Shown here one piece after another: positions 1 through 11,110 of a stretch of DNA of 64,000 nt; the stretch's first letter is position 1; each line of letters starts with the position of its first letter. This DNA comes from Xiphydria camelus (Eukaryota; Arthropoda; Insecta; Hymenoptera; Xiphydriidae). The notes under the pieces were generated by a model. The model saw nothing but the letters and a program-made list of their open reading frames with translations. It was not told where the DNA came from and searched no databases. The stretch lies in NCBI GenBank assembly GCA_963678675.1, contig OY783197.1:7835069-7899068 (forward strand), written 5' to 3'. The translations under genes were made by a program, and so were the position numbers.

Positions 1-512
1 CTTTTTAAGCTCTTCCTCGGAATCTAATGAAACGTTAAGTATTTCCTCATAATTAGCTTTATTTATTACAATAAAAGTGAAATATTATAACATAAAATGT
101 ATACCTACTTCCCTTGTGACTCAATAAAGGGTTTTAAAAATAAAAACTTTCTTATTCCACTTCTAATAGTTATTGTTTTTTTTTGGAAATGCATAAAACT
201 GATTTTAAATTAAATGAAATATATGGGCACCATGCACGTGCTCGCAGTAATTCACTTTTTTCTTTTTTACGGCACTTTTTACCGCACACATTATTTCAAT
301 TATTAATCAATAGAATAATAATAAAACTTACTTGCAGCTAGACCAACGGTTCCTGTGCATTTTTTATCTTTACAGCCACAAACTACTTTGTATTTTGTGT
401 TTGGTGGATTATTTTTCTTGAAATTCAGCACAATGTCCGAGGACAGAATAGCGGTCAAGTTTGCTGATGGGTACTGGGGACACTTTTTGGTGAATTTGAA
501 GTAAAGTAACAT
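1..512 (-). CDS. Partial two-exon gene, probably an EnSpm-associated accessory protein, running off the left edge
   Basis: On the minus strand an ATG at 512 opens an exon (512-332) ending at a GTAAG donor. It encodes about 60 residues with a short cysteine stretch (VVCGCKDKKC). A second open, acidic stretch (1-56) follows an AG acceptor and is cut by the window edge. The gene faces away from the Tnp2 transposase gene starting at 1055. Insect Tnp2-type elements often carry a second small gene, so I infer an accessory element gene. The protein family is not recognised, and it could be an unrelated host exon. Confidence 0.35.
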
Positions 513-1054
513 TTTAATAATTCAATACACTCAATGTAAATACTCGCAAAATTCAAAACTTAAAAGAAAATCATACGTCGAAACACTTTTTGCTAACCGG
601 CATAACACGTACATCACGTGCCCGCATGAACCTTTCTTCTGCATTTTGATTGTGGTAGTGGCGTCCTTTGAGGCAAAATTAATGAAGCATGCGTGCGCAC
701 GGGCATAGACAACCAATGCCGTTGACTTTTCACATTCCAACAAATAAAGTTATCCCAGGTCGTATATCCTATTGGTCTACACAATGGAAATCGTAAACGC
801 GGGTATTTTAAAAAGAGAAATAGAACGACGTTGATTGGTTAGTATTTGTGTATGTGTGATAGGTACCATCGTTGAGGTCAAGCAGCTGAGTGGAGCCCAG
901 CCGAGTTCAGTTCAAAACTCGTCAAGCACGTAGAGCGACGATCTTTTGTGGTTTCAAAATATATATTGAAAGAATCGGGGTTTTTTAATAAATCTTTGTA
1001 ATTAATGAATTACTTGTTCTCAGCTGTCAGATTAGACACTTTCTTGTGAGAAAC
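513..1054. other. Intergenic region between two divergent genes
   Basis: About 540 bp separate the start of the minus-strand gene (512) from the transposase ATG (1055), so both promoters must lie here if the genes are real. I see no convincing TATA or initiator pair. An open stretch at 531-743 on the minus strand has no recognisable motifs. Confidence 0.3.
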
Positions 1055-4000
1055 ATGTCTTCCAGTGATAGTGATTCTAATGAGAGAAAGTGTAGAGATA
1101 AAACACTGGTGAAGAGAAGTTACAAGCAAAATCCTTTTAAAAACGAAAATATTCATCCGAGAACTGTGCAACGTTGGAAATCAAAATTAGATTATGGATT
1201 GAATGCTGGTAAGAATTTTCACCTGTTATTTGTACGTGTAAACTTAATTCTTAATTTAGAGAATTTTAAAAAGAGAAAACTATAACCTTAAAATTCGATT
1301 ATTTATCATATAATGCATATAATACCCTATTGAAAAAATCCTCGAGGTAATCCCTCTGTATATGTCGATACTTTGATAAAGCTGCAAAAATGAACAACTA
1401 GTTATTTCTGAGATTGTTTTGGTTATAACCTATATACTCTAATATAAATTTTTTTCCAGAATTGTCACAATTGACTTCACGAAATTCATCAATACAGCCA
1501 AGTTTCGAGAATGAAATATTGGTACCTAGTTCACCTGAAATGCATATGGACATCGATGGAGGTAATAAGATAATCTATTAGCATAACTGGAACGAATTTA
1601 ATTAATTTAAATAAAATAGCAAATAATTAATGAACGATTTTATTTTTTATAAATATTATAACTTACTTGTGATATTTTAGAGAGAGATGTGGAAATGTCA
1701 GAGAATTTTCCGACTGTCGAGTATCAACTTCCAAAGGATAATGAGTTCAACAATGATCTGGAAAATACAGTTTTATCACTTGATGAAAATTTGCATCATT
1801 TGCAGTCGAACCCAAGCACATTTCAAGGTCAGTGAATTAATTACGTACAAAATATATTTAGGCCTCTAATAGTCATGTTTGATCCAAGAATATCCACTCT
1901 GTAGTATCAATAAACAGCCCTTTCAAATTCTGCTGATTATAAAAAATATTTATTTATCATTTCCAGTTAGTTATTGCTTTTGTAAAAAAAAACGGGAACT
2001 TTTTGAAAACATTATATCGCTAATACAGTTTTGTATATGAATCGAGACTAGAGTAAATTTTAATGTTTCAAGTACAATATGAGCGTTTTTTAAGCCTTTT
2101 ATGTGTGCTATATATAAATAGAAAATGTTCGTGATTGTACATTCCCGCCTTCATTTTCATTTCATTTTATATTCTTATTTTATTTTTAGGGATAGAAAAG
2201 AAAACCTCCATCAACAAGAATTATAGTCAATTAGATGTCGATCAACTTTTTATGGATGAAAATACTGCTGATTCTGAAGATTCTTTTTCTTCTTTGATCA
2301 ATGTTTCCAACGAGAATTTTTCTGGAGACAATTCATCTGACGAAGATACTAATAACGAGAGAATTCCTGGAGTCTACTTTTCATCAAGATTTGATCACGA
2401 TAAAGATCCAAACCTTCTCGGTGAATCAGTAGAAAATAGTGATACAAATTCTTTTGACGTACACCCGGGCTCACGGAATCTGTCGCTGGTGACTTTTTTT
2501 AAATGTTATTTTTAAACGTACTAACCAATGATTAATCAATCCTCGTGCTTTCATTAACGAGAGTAGACGTCACCGTAGCTAATGAGGGCATGAGAATTAA
2601 TTGTTCGCTGGTTAGTACGTTTAAAAATAAGGTTTAAAAAAAGTCACCAGCGACAGATTTCGTGAGCACGGGTGTACCTAAGATGAAAGAGTATTTACTA
2701 GATGACAATAGAATTATGTTTTCCGAAGCAGGAATAAAAGTATCAGAAGTTATTCTAATGATCCTCGGATTTAGTTTAAGATTTTCGCTTAGCTATAAAG
2801 GTCGTCGAGAGTTGATAAATATGGTAAAAGTTTTAGCTGGGCCAAACTTTAAAACTTGGACAATCAGCGATTATTATCTCTCAAATATTTTTGATCCACC
2901 AAATGAGGTAATTCAATATTATTTTTATTGTTCAATTTGTTTTTTACCTTTAGAGGCATGTACTTCGAAAAAAAGTTTCAAAAAACATGAGAAAATTTGC
3001 GAAAAATGTAAAAAGCATTATCTCGTGTCAATGAACTCTCCGAATTACTTCATTTCCATTGATATTACGTATCAACTAAGAACCTTTTTAAATATAGATC
3101 TCATACGAAACGGGTTGTTCGAAAATCCAGAAAAACTAAAATCAGGGCCTCAACATGAGAGAAATATTACTGATGTTAACGATGGTGAACTGTACAAGCA
3201 GTTAATTTCTTTAGGAAACTATGTAAATAATTCATTAATATTAACTTGTACATTTAACACCGATGGAGCTGCACTGTTTAATAGTTCTAAAAGAAGTTTT
3301 TGGCCAATTCTTATTATTATAAATGAATTGCCTCCACATTTACGGTTCAAATTTGTAATTCTAGCAGGTCTATGGATTGGCACAAAAGAACCGACACCTG
3401 CGTTAATGAACATGTATCTTCGACCTTTCGTTGACCAACTTAAAGTTTTAAGCACAGAAGGATTTAAGTCGATAAATGAGGAAGGCAAGATTATGAAAAT
3501 TATTTTGAAACCTCTATTATGTAGCGTGGATACTGTAGCACGACCTATTATACAGAATCGTGTTCTATTTAATGGCCATTATGGCTGTTCATGGTGTTAT
3601 AGTTTTGGTGACTATGTCGGAGGTTCAATGCGGTATCTTTTAAAAGAAACAGACCCACCAATTAGGACTCATGAATCGCATTTTAACGATATGGAAGCTG
3701 TAATGAAAATTGCTAAAGCTCAGGAGACGAGGGAAGCAAAAACTACAAAATCCATTAATGGCGTAAAAGGTTATTCGGTGTTATCCGAATTGGAGTCACT
3801 GGATATAGTGTGGAGCTTTGTAAGGGATTATCTTCATGCCGATTTACTTGGGGTAGTTGTTCATTTATGGAATATCTGGACAAATTGGAAAAGTCCAATT
3901 CACATTACAAAGTCGCAGTTAACTGAAATTAATAAACGACTATTGAAAATGACTCCACTAAACGAAATTCATCGTTTAGTAAGACCATTAATATACAAGT

Positions 4001-4958
4001 GTAAATGGAAAGCTTCCGAATGGCGATCTTGGTTGTTATTCTATGCTATACCTTGTATTAATGGGATTTTGAACGAATGTGCTGTCAAGCATTTTGCTTT
4101 GCTGTCCAACAGCATATTTACTTTATTGCAAAGAAACATATCTCAAATAGAATTAGATCAATGTGAAAGAGATTTGTTGAATTTCATCGGCCTTTTTGAA
4201 ATTTTATACGGCGAAGACAATGTTACATTTAATGTGCATAGCCTAACGCACTTAATTCAACACATTAAACTCAGCGGTCCACAATGGGCCACATCAACAT
4301 TTCCCTTTGAAAACGCAATATATTACTTAAAAGAGTATGCGCATGGTCCAAAAGGTGTATATGAGCAAATGGCAAAGAAATCCTTACAAGCTAGCGTCTT
4401 CAAAAGTATTATACAAGAGTCAAAAGAAATATCTTCTTGCTTAAATTATTGTGAGTCATTATTTACTAGAAACAAAACAGTGAACTTTTGCCGCAGTAAC
4501 TCTAATGATGTCGTGCTTTTAGGCAAAGGCACAGTGGATTCTAAGTACTCTCTGCTTTTAAAAACTAATAAAGCTGTAACTTTTGACCGATGCATATTTC
4601 GCCACATGGTTGTACATAGTCTGCAATATAGCCGTCCGAAAAATCAGATAATACTGTATTCCGTCTGTGTAGTGGAGAATTTATTCAAATTTTGAACTTA
4701 ATTTACCTTGATGAAAAAACCTGGGTAGAAGTTCAATACTTTGAAGTCGATGAATTACTTATCACTTGTACAGATGCAGATCCAACGTGTTCAAAATGTA
4801 AATTAAGCAATTTTACTTCGAAGAACTTAGTCAAAGTAAAAACAAAACACGATGTAAAACTCTTACCAATTACCAATATAAGCAAAAAATGTATTGTCAT
4901 CAATGTAGATAGTGAAATGTTTATATCAACATTACCAAACACAATTGAAATACAATAA
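1055..4958 (+). pseudogene. EnSpm/CACTA-type Tnp2 transposase gene, four exons, split by a MITE and one frameshift
   Basis: Exons are 1055-1208, 1460-1561, 1681-1827 and 2190 onward. All junctions are GT..AG and the phases fit. Exon 1 is Ser/Asp-rich then basic; exons 2-4 are acidic. The long last exon carries the Tnp2 (Transposase_21) core: a CxxC/CxxC cluster near 2935-3015, FNTDGAALF at about 3250, FWPI at 3300, a PFVDQL block, a CSWCYSF zinc-like motif at 3590 and a conserved C-terminal helical part. A 213-bp MITE sits in exon 4; joining 2461 to 2677 across one TA restores the frame (D-V-P-K). Near 4645 the frame shifts by one base: the 88-residue tail to 4958 continues in another frame (FRLCSGEF onward). 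Apart from these two breaks the gene is well preserved. The role in a live element would be DNA cleavage and strand transfer. Confidence 0.85.
2462..2674. mobile_element. 213-bp foldback MITE, copy 1 (TA target duplication)
   Basis: It begins CACCC and ends GGGTG and is flanked by TA on both sides (2460-2461, 2675-2676). The whole unit is nearly palindromic: the arm containing CTGTCGCTGGTGAC is mirrored at the far end. It has no coding capacity. Two more copies of exactly 213 bp lie at 15275-15487 and 46793-47005. TA duplication suggests a Tc1/mariner-type helper. It interrupts the Tnp2 reading frame. Confidence 0.9.
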
Positions 4959-5149
4959 CAAAACAATGTTAAATATATATATGTCAATTATAACAAAACC
5001 TTCTTTTTCAATTATATAAATGCTAACGAATTTCAAATAACGTTCTACATAAAAATAAATTTTGGTCCCGCGTTTCAAACAACTTCCAGGCGAAAAAGGC
5101 TGCATTTCTAATTGGATTTTTATACTTACCTGACATAAGTGGACAAACT

Positions 5150-6010
5150 CCAAATTCCACTTTACACTCAAATTAAAATAATTTTTTAATTCGTATAAGT
5201 TCCGAACTGAATCGGACAGATTCCGGATTCAAGATAATTCTCAGACAAAATCCAGACAAAAATGGATAAATTCCAGATTCTACTTTACAAATAAATTCAA
5301 CAATTTTTTTAAATCGTATAAGTTCCAGACGGAGTCGGACTGATTCCGGATTCTAAATAATTCTCAGACAAAATCTGGACAAAAATGGATAAATTCCAGA
5401 TTCCACTTTACAAATAAATTCAACAGATTTTTTAAATCGTATAAGTTCCAGACGGAGTCGGACTGATTCCGGATTCTAAATAATTCTCAGACAAAATCTG
5501 GACAAAAACGGAAAAATTCCAGATTCCACTTTACAAATAAATTCAACAGATTTTCTAAATCGTATAAGTTCCAGACGGAGTCGGACTGATTCCGGATTCT
5601 AAATAATTCTCAGACAAAATCTGGACAAAAACGGATAAATTCCAGATTCCACTTTACAAATAAATTCAACAGATTTTTTAAATCGTATAAGTTCCTGACG
5701 GAGTCGGACAGATTCCGGATTCAAGATAATTCTCAGACAAAATTCGGACAAAAACGGATAAATTCCAGATTCCACTTTACAAATACATTGAACTGATTTT
5801 TTAACTCGTTTAAGTTCCAGACTGAAGCGGACTATTTTCGGGTTGAAGTTTATGCTCATACAAATTTCGGACAGAAACGGATGAATTCCAGATTTATCTG
5901 TAGATGAAAATAATTTCTGATTCTTTATTTCGTATAAATTCCAGACAATTGCGGATTTATTTCAGATCAGATTGTGTTCCCGGACAGAAATTGGATGAAA
6001 TCGGACAAAC
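5150..6010. repeat. 123-bp tandem satellite, TCCGGA/TTCCAGA-rich, at the 3' side of the EnSpm element
   Basis: The block TTCCAGATTCCACTTTAC recurs at about 5274, 5397, 5520, 5643 and 5766, a spacing of 123 bp. Diverged units extend on both sides to about 5150 and 6010. Each unit holds several TTCCGGA or TTCCAGA motifs. It lies between the transposase gene and the element terminus, where CACTA elements keep subterminal transposase-binding repeats. ORFs here are by-products of the repeat. Confidence 0.85.
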
Positions 6011-6035
6011 TTCGGAAAGATTCCGTCTAAATTCC

Positions 6036-6104
6036 GGATCACTTCGGATTAATTTATCCGAAACTAATCCGGAAGTGATCCGAAATTTTAAGCAGGGAAG
6101 AGTG
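6036..6104 (-). other. Probable 3' terminus of the EnSpm element
   Basis: Read on the minus strand the sequence starts CACTCTTCCCTGC, a CACT-type end as in CACTA transposons, and runs into a short imperfect inverted repeat around GGATCACTTC (6036-6083). The other terminus is outside the window, so the terminal inverted repeat and the 3-bp target duplication cannot be verified. Confidence 0.5.
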
Positions 6105-6254
6105 CAAAGCATTTCTTACAAGTGTTATAAACACGCCGGCACGAGCCAGAGTGATTGCTACAGCAGCCAACTTGTGTATATATTACACATCAGCTAAATG
6201 TAAATCACGCAACGACTGCGTAACCGGCCTCTCGGCAAATCTCGCATCACGCAC

Positions 6255-6900
6255 ATGCTGCGTGACCGGCAGTGAAAGTGTTAATTTTGTGACATTCTGT
6301 AGTTATCAAAGAATCTATCAGGATGCTGTCGTAATTTTCTTGTCATAATGTGGTAGGTACTGGCTCTCCCTTATTTTGTTCATACTAAGAGGGTGAATCC
6401 AGAGTGTATTTATTTGCGTTTTTTAAAATAAATAGCTATAAGTAGTGCAATAAGTATCAATTCGTCTTCCATACCGATCAACGATGCTCACTAGCCGAGA
6501 AACACGAGAGAATACTGATCTAACAAAATTCTTAAGATATGTGTGAGGCAAGGTGTCGGAATTCGGATTACGAATTCAGAGACGGAATTCATAATGTGAA
6601 TTCCGACACCTTGCCTCACACATATCTTAAGAATTCTGTTAGATCAGTATTCTCGTGTTTCTCGGCTAGCGAGCATCGTTGATCTGTATGGAAGACGAAT
6701 TGATACTTATCGCAATACTTTTAGCTATTTATTTTTTAAAAAACGCAAATGAATACACTGGATTCACTCTCTTAATGTGAACAGAATAAGGGAGAGCCAG
6801 TACTACATTACGGCAAGAAGATTACAACAGCATTCTGATAGATTCTTCGTTTACTACAGAATGTTACAAAATTAAATTTTCCGTATCACTCATCACGCAT
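6255..6900. mobile_element. Long foldback element, arms about 310 bp
   Basis: The left arm (about 6255-6570) and right arm (about 6592-6900) are near-perfect inverted copies meeting at a short centre with two GAATTC sites. Shared blocks include GTGTGAGGCAAGGTGTCGG and its complement. The ends are ill-defined (GTGACCGGCAGTGAAAG against its mirror). There is no credible coding sequence, so I infer a non-autonomous foldback DNA element. Confidence 0.85.
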
Positions 6901-7440
6901 CAGAAGTAGCAACTCAGGTCTTCTCACCACCTCTTGCAATTTTCAATTAAAATAATCAGAATATGATTCCGGCGTGTGTGTGTTCGCTATTTTTAAATAT
7001 ATGGAAAGAAGTGCGTAATGAATTCATAATCTTAAATCTTCCGATCCGGAATTCATAACGTTTGTCAGTAACACTCTGACAGATAAATCTGAAAAAATCA
7101 GGACGTGTGTATACTGCATAATTAAAATGATATGGTGAGTTTATTTCCAAAGTGCAATAAGTCCATTTTTCAATTTCTTGGTTAAGAAGGTATAACTAAT
7201 TCTACTATTTCTACAAAACCTATTGAGATCTCTGCTTGAAATTGGATACAAATGTACTTGTTGCACTTTGAAAATGAGCTCCTCATATGCAATTCCGGTT
7301 GTCATGAATTAATAATATGAATTTGTCTCTGAATTCAGAGAGATATTTTTGCTGTGTAAGGCCGGCCGTTGGGAAATGATGTACTACAGATTAGTTCGCG
7401 GATACTCCGTCATGGCGCTGCCATCTTAAAGTGGAATCCC
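6901..7440. other. Non-coding spacer
   Basis: No coding or RNA feature is supported. The stretch has GAATTC-containing fragments similar to the centre of the preceding foldback (about 6990-7070 and 7300-7350), suggesting old repeat debris. Confidence 0.4.
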
Positions 7441-7954
7441 AATAGGGAAGCTGCAACTTGATTAGTGGCGCCATCGGTAGAGATTCTCTGCATATTCTTG
7501 GTATAAACAATTCGTGACAGTATTAGGTTATATCAGTTTAAAAGTGATTTTAAAGTGAATCATGCCTAAATCGGAGCGAAACTGTTGTGTTACTAATTGC
7601 AAAAATGCTGACAATTCTTGCGAAAACAGTGATATTAAGTTTTACTCATTCCCGGGTAAATCCTTCGAAATGGGAAGGCGACAGCAGTGGATAAAAGCTG
7701 TTAACCGAAAAAAGTAAGTAAGTTTAGTAGTCGTTGAGAACAAAATTATCATTGTGGGAAGGCGACAGCAGTGGATAAAAGCTGTTAACCGAAAAAAGGA
7801 GGTTTAGGTTAGTAGTCGTTGAGAAAAAAATTATTATTATGGGAAGGCGACAGCAGTGGATAAAAGCTGTTAACCGAAAAAAGTAAGTTTAGGTTATTAG
7901 TGGTTGAGAACAAAATTATTATCATTGCAATATTTCAGTGAGGATGGTTCTTTA
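7441..7954 (+). pseudogene. 5' end of an ISL2EU-like element with a THAP zinc-finger exon
   Basis: The leader begins AATAGGGAAG, the same start as at 29764 and, on the minus strand, near 63660. The ATG at 7562 opens an exon to 7713 before GTAAGT. It encodes about 50 residues with the THAP N-terminal signature: CVTNC pair, FYSFPG and QQWIKAVNR. The related gene at 63536-62850 carries the second half of the domain and shows what is missing here: another element (from 7955) is inserted at the following intron-exon junction. THAP domains bind DNA in several transposase families. Confidence 0.7.
7672..7884 (+). repeat. Exon-end/intron unit tandemly triplicated (about 85 bp)
   Basis: The block GGGAAGGCGACAGCAGTGG through AACCGAAAAAAG starts at 7672, 7756 and 7841. 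Each copy is followed by similar intron sequence (TTAGTAGTCGTTGAGA). The duplication therefore covers the 3' end of the THAP exon plus its donor region. The 63-kb copy has a single unit. Confidence 0.85.
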
Positions 7955-9056
7955 AGGTTCGTTCCAACTAACACATGAGAACTGGTTCTGAACTCGGCGG
8001 AGTGTGCGCAGTCTGACTTAGCCGTTCCAACAAACACAGAACTGGTTCTGGAACGATTCCAAAGAGCGTTCCAACTAAACTGCGAACTGTAACAGAACGG
8101 TTCTAGAACGGTAATTCCAGTCCCTAGTTCTGAGTTGGGACGATTTTCTAGCCCACGCATAGTAAGGCGCGAGACGCGCTCTATTTGAATCGGTGAGTCC
8201 AAGAACAGTACAAATGCATAAAGATAGTTTCGAGAAAAAATGAAAAAACAATAACTTCACAATGAGTTAATGGCCATCATATAAAAGTTGTGATAACTTT
8301 TTGGGTAAATGATAATTGAAAATAAAAAATCCGAAAAAATCACTCCCCTCCAAGTTATAGAAGGAAAAAATGTATGCACTCTCTTGTACACTCTTTTTGG
8401 ACTCATCTTTCTTTTTCTGCTTTTTTGAATGTTTGTGTATAATAAGCTCTTGAAAACTGTAATGAAGGATACTAAATATGTGAAAGATATTTCATTATGT
8501 AAATTTAACAAAAATGTTAATTAAAGAATCATTATATTGTCGACTTAGTTATCAGAGGATCTTCATCTGTATAACTTTGCTTCCAAGAAGTTATATGATA
8601 GTAAAACCCCAGTGTTTCATCTTTAATATACTTCATGACTTTTTTAACATCAACGATCTTCTTATAACTGATAGGAATCGGTTCTTGACAATATATGGAG
8701 CTTAGAATTTTAAACATTTTGGCAATCTTAAGTCGAAACGCCATTTTTTGGACTTGTACTGTTTTTGGACTCACCGATTCATTTCTATTCGGAGGCATTG
8801 AAGGATATTTTAAAATATGCTAAACTTGCTCTATCAAATATCGTTTACTGGCAAAGGTTTACTAGTACGGAGAAAAAACTGAACTTGTAACGCGTGGATC
8901 GCAGCCGAGTCGGCATGCGTCAGCCTGCCGACGATTCAAGGGTTGGAGACAGCCCCGAGCGCGTCATAAGGGACGCGCAGGTAGTTAGGACACGTCATCC
9001 GAGGACCTAACGGTCATCGGTCATCAGCGGGCTTTCGGCAAGGTCCGCAAACGGGG

Positions 9057-9063
9057 TATATTA
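9057..9063 (+). promoter_or_regulatory. Putative TATA element of the 5' LTR
   Basis: TATATTA follows a GC-rich stretch and precedes the hairpin array by about 45 bp, a suitable place for an LTR promoter. The same motif lies 2733 bp downstream in the 3' LTR. Transcription start is not determinable. Confidence 0.4.
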
Positions 9064-9105
9064 GACGGCCGGCGAGCCATCGCGGCAGACCATCTCGAGT
9101 CACGG

Positions 9106-9399
9106 TAGTGGAAGTTTTCGCTCAGCGAACACCACTATCCCTCGGAAGTCTCAGTCGAACGCCCTAGGGAAGTTTTCGCTCAGCGAACACCCTAGTAGTC
9201 GAACGGCCTCCACACGAGCGGCGACAGTTTTCGCTCAGCGAACATCGCAGCTCTCGTGGTTCCCCGATCGACTCTCGAGCAACCGAGAGGGAAGTCTTCG
9301 CTCAGCGAACACCCTCTCGCGCGCAGATCTCTGACGGCCCTACGCCGTCCCGGCTTGAGGTTCGCTAGCGGCAGTTTTCGCTCCACGAACACCCTAGCG
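9106..9399 (+). other. Array of five hairpins with a constant core and changing stems in the 5' LTR
   Basis: The core AGTTTTCGCTCAGCGAACA occurs at about 9112, 9171, 9226, 9293 (TCTTCG variant) and 9373 (CTCCACG variant). Each is enclosed by a different self-complementary pair: TAGTGG/CCACTA, CTAGGG/CCCTAG, CACGAG/CTCGTG with GCGA/TCGC, CGAGAGGG/CCCTCTCG and CGCTAG/CTAGCG. Sequence differs but pairing is kept, which indicates selected RNA or single-stranded DNA structure. The array is repeated in the 3' LTR at 11839-12132. Confidence 0.85.
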
Positions 9400-9727
9400 T
9401 CCTCGCCGCTCCAGCCGACGTTCTCACGTCGCCTCGCCTACCCGGCGACCTTCTACGCGGACGAGTTACCTTCGCCTCCGGCCTGACGACGATTCCCGGG
9501 ACGCGAGCAGCCCCCGGCACGCCAGGACCGACGCAGCCGTTCCTGAGGACGACCCGCACCGCCTACGAGCAGCCCGACCGGCAGCCCCCTCCGACGCTTC
9601 TCCGAGCTCGATCCCTCCTGGGATCTTCTCTTTCCACACGCTTACGCTACCATTTTGTATCCCAGATCACGAATAAACCTTAGTTCCTAGTTTATTCGCG
9701 CTCTGTACATATTACCCCTCCTACAAC

Positions 9728-9745
9728 TGGCGCCCAACTTCCGGG
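9728..9745 (+). promoter_or_regulatory. Primer-binding site
   Basis: TGGCGCCCAAC starts two bases after the 5' LTR end, the normal position and TGG start of a tRNA primer-binding site. The primer tRNA was not identified. Confidence 0.8.
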
Positions 9746-9826
9746 TAGAATCCTCACCCAACTTCCGGGTAGAATACTAAACCCACCACGTCCCCCCCCA
9801 GGAGAAGCGCGAGGCTAGCGGAAGGT

Positions 9827-11032
9827 ATGGCGGTCCAAATGACAAACGAGCAGCTCACGATGCTGCTCGAGAGGATCAACATACCACAGCAGCAGGAAAG
9901 AAGACGAACCAGCTTCGCCAAGTGCACGTCCAGATACAATGGAACCAGAAACCGCGACAAGGTCGAAGAATTTATCACGACGTCCACCATTTTTAAAGAG
10001 GTGAGCGAGATCAGCGATGCAGACGCACTAAAGGGTCTGCCACTCCTCCTGCAAGATGTCGCAGCCACGTGGTGGCGAGGTACCAAGGAGAACGCAGGAA
10101 CTTGGGCAGAAGCAATGGATCTCCTTCGGACCGCCTTTTGTCCAAGAAGGTTGGCGCATCAAGTCTTCGTGGACCTCTTCCAACGGAGGCAGGATAACGA
10201 AACAACCACGGACATTTTCATCTGCAAGGCACGAGCTATGCTGGCAGAATTACCATATCGGCTACCGGAACGCCAGCAAATAGATCTAGTATTCGGTCTA
10301 TTACGACGACGGATCCGGGAAAAAGTTCCTCGAGACGTAGTAACCACGTTCCAGGATCTACTACGCAAGGCCCGCGAAGTAGAAGAGATTGATCGGGAGC
10401 TATCTAACAATATAGTGAAGTCAGCACCTCAAGAAGAAAATAATACGGAGGTCGAGAAGTGTAAAACGGAAAAAGTAAGACCACGATGCGAAATATGTAA
10501 TCGCTTCGGTCATACCGAAGAAAGCTGCCGCCGAAAAGAAGCACTAGCAACACGAGTAAAGGAGGAACCCTCAACAATACAATGCTATGGCTGCAAACGC
10601 CCGGGAGTTGTAAGGAGTAAGTGTCCTACCTGCAACCCGAGCAAAGCAGACGTGGCACAATTGGACTTCTGCGCCATAAACACCGACGTTTCGCACCAAC
10701 GTCCGACCATCCAAATTTCAATTGAGGGATTAGTCGGCAGCGCCTGCATCGACACAGGCGCAAGAGCGAGCGTTGCCAGCTACAGTCTTTTTCAAGCTTT
10801 GCTGGAAAAAGGGCGGAAGTTCTCCAAAGTGGTCAAGCAGATCACCCTCGCGGACGGGAACCCTCAGCTCCAGGAAGTACCAATTACCAGCGTGGTCATA
10901 CGGCTGCAAGGACGACGAATTCCTACAAAGCTCATCGTTTTGCCAGACGCCAAGCATAACCACACGCTACTAGGAGTAGACTTCTTAGAAAATGCCGGCA
11001 TCGTGATTGACATTCCGCAACAAACTTGGTAG
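9827..11032 (+). CDS. Gag-protease polyprotein of the non-autonomous LTR element
   Basis: 401 residues from the ATG at 9827, soon after the primer-binding site. Residues about 40-200 resemble a gypsy-type gag core (helical, with a TWWRG motif near 81). A CCHC zinc knuckle lies at about 221-234 (CEIC...GHT...C) and a second, altered cysteine cluster at 253-269 lacks the usual histidine. A retropepsin-like domain follows: DTGA at about 309-312 and LLGVDFL near the end. The protein would package element RNA and cleave itself. An amber TAG at 11030 ends the ORF; the frame stays open beyond it into the next ORF. Confidence 0.9.
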   Translation: MAVQMTNEQLTMLLERINIPQQQERRRTSFAKCTSRYNGTRNRDKVEEFITTSTIFKEVSEISDADALKGLPLLLQDVAATWWRGTKENAGTWAEAMDLLRTAFCPRRLAHQVFVDLFQRRQDNETTTDIFICKARAMLAELPYRLPERQQIDLVFGLLRRRIREKVPRDVVTTFQDLLRKAREVEEIDRELSNNIVKSAPQEENNTEVEKCKTEKVRPRCEICNRFGHTEESCRRKEALATRVKEEPSTIQCYGCKRPGVVRSKCPTCNPSKADVAQLDFCAINTDVSHQRPTIQISIEGLVGSACIDTGARASVASYSLFQALLEKGRKFSKVVKQITLADGNPQLQEVPITSVVIRLQGRRIPTKLIVLPDAKHNHTLLGVDFLENAGIVIDIPQQTW

Positions 11033-11110
11033 TTCAATACGGATCCCCAACAACGCCACGACTTCCAGAGGACGCCCGGGAAATCAGTTTCCTCGTCCCA
11101 AACTGAAGAG

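Larger units (their letters stand above)
8886..9725 (+). repeat. 5' LTR
   Basis: 840 bp, TG...CA. Contains a TATA-like TATATTA at 9057, five structured hairpins (9106-9399), a polyadenylation signal AATAAA at 9672 and a GC-rich body unlike the AT-rich surroundings. The short ORFs in it are repeated in both LTRs and have no support as genes. Confidence 0.95.

Noticed and set aside
5599..5859. ORF with internal protein repeat on the minus strand
   Set aside because: It is the translation of the 123-bp satellite; neighbouring units are not open in the same frame.
9106..9137. Hammerhead ribozyme in the LTR hairpins
   Set aside because: The conserved CTGATGA and GAAA core elements are absent.
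9106..9399. CRISPR-like array from the repeated TTCGCTCAGCGAA motif
   Set aside because: Repeat spacing is irregular, flanks pair with each other instead of being unique spacers, and the DNA is eukaryotic LTR.
9192..9559. Several open frames of 60-76 codons in the LTR, repeated at 11925-12292
   Set aside because: They are identical in both LTRs, lie on both strands of GC-rich hairpin sequence and show no protein features.
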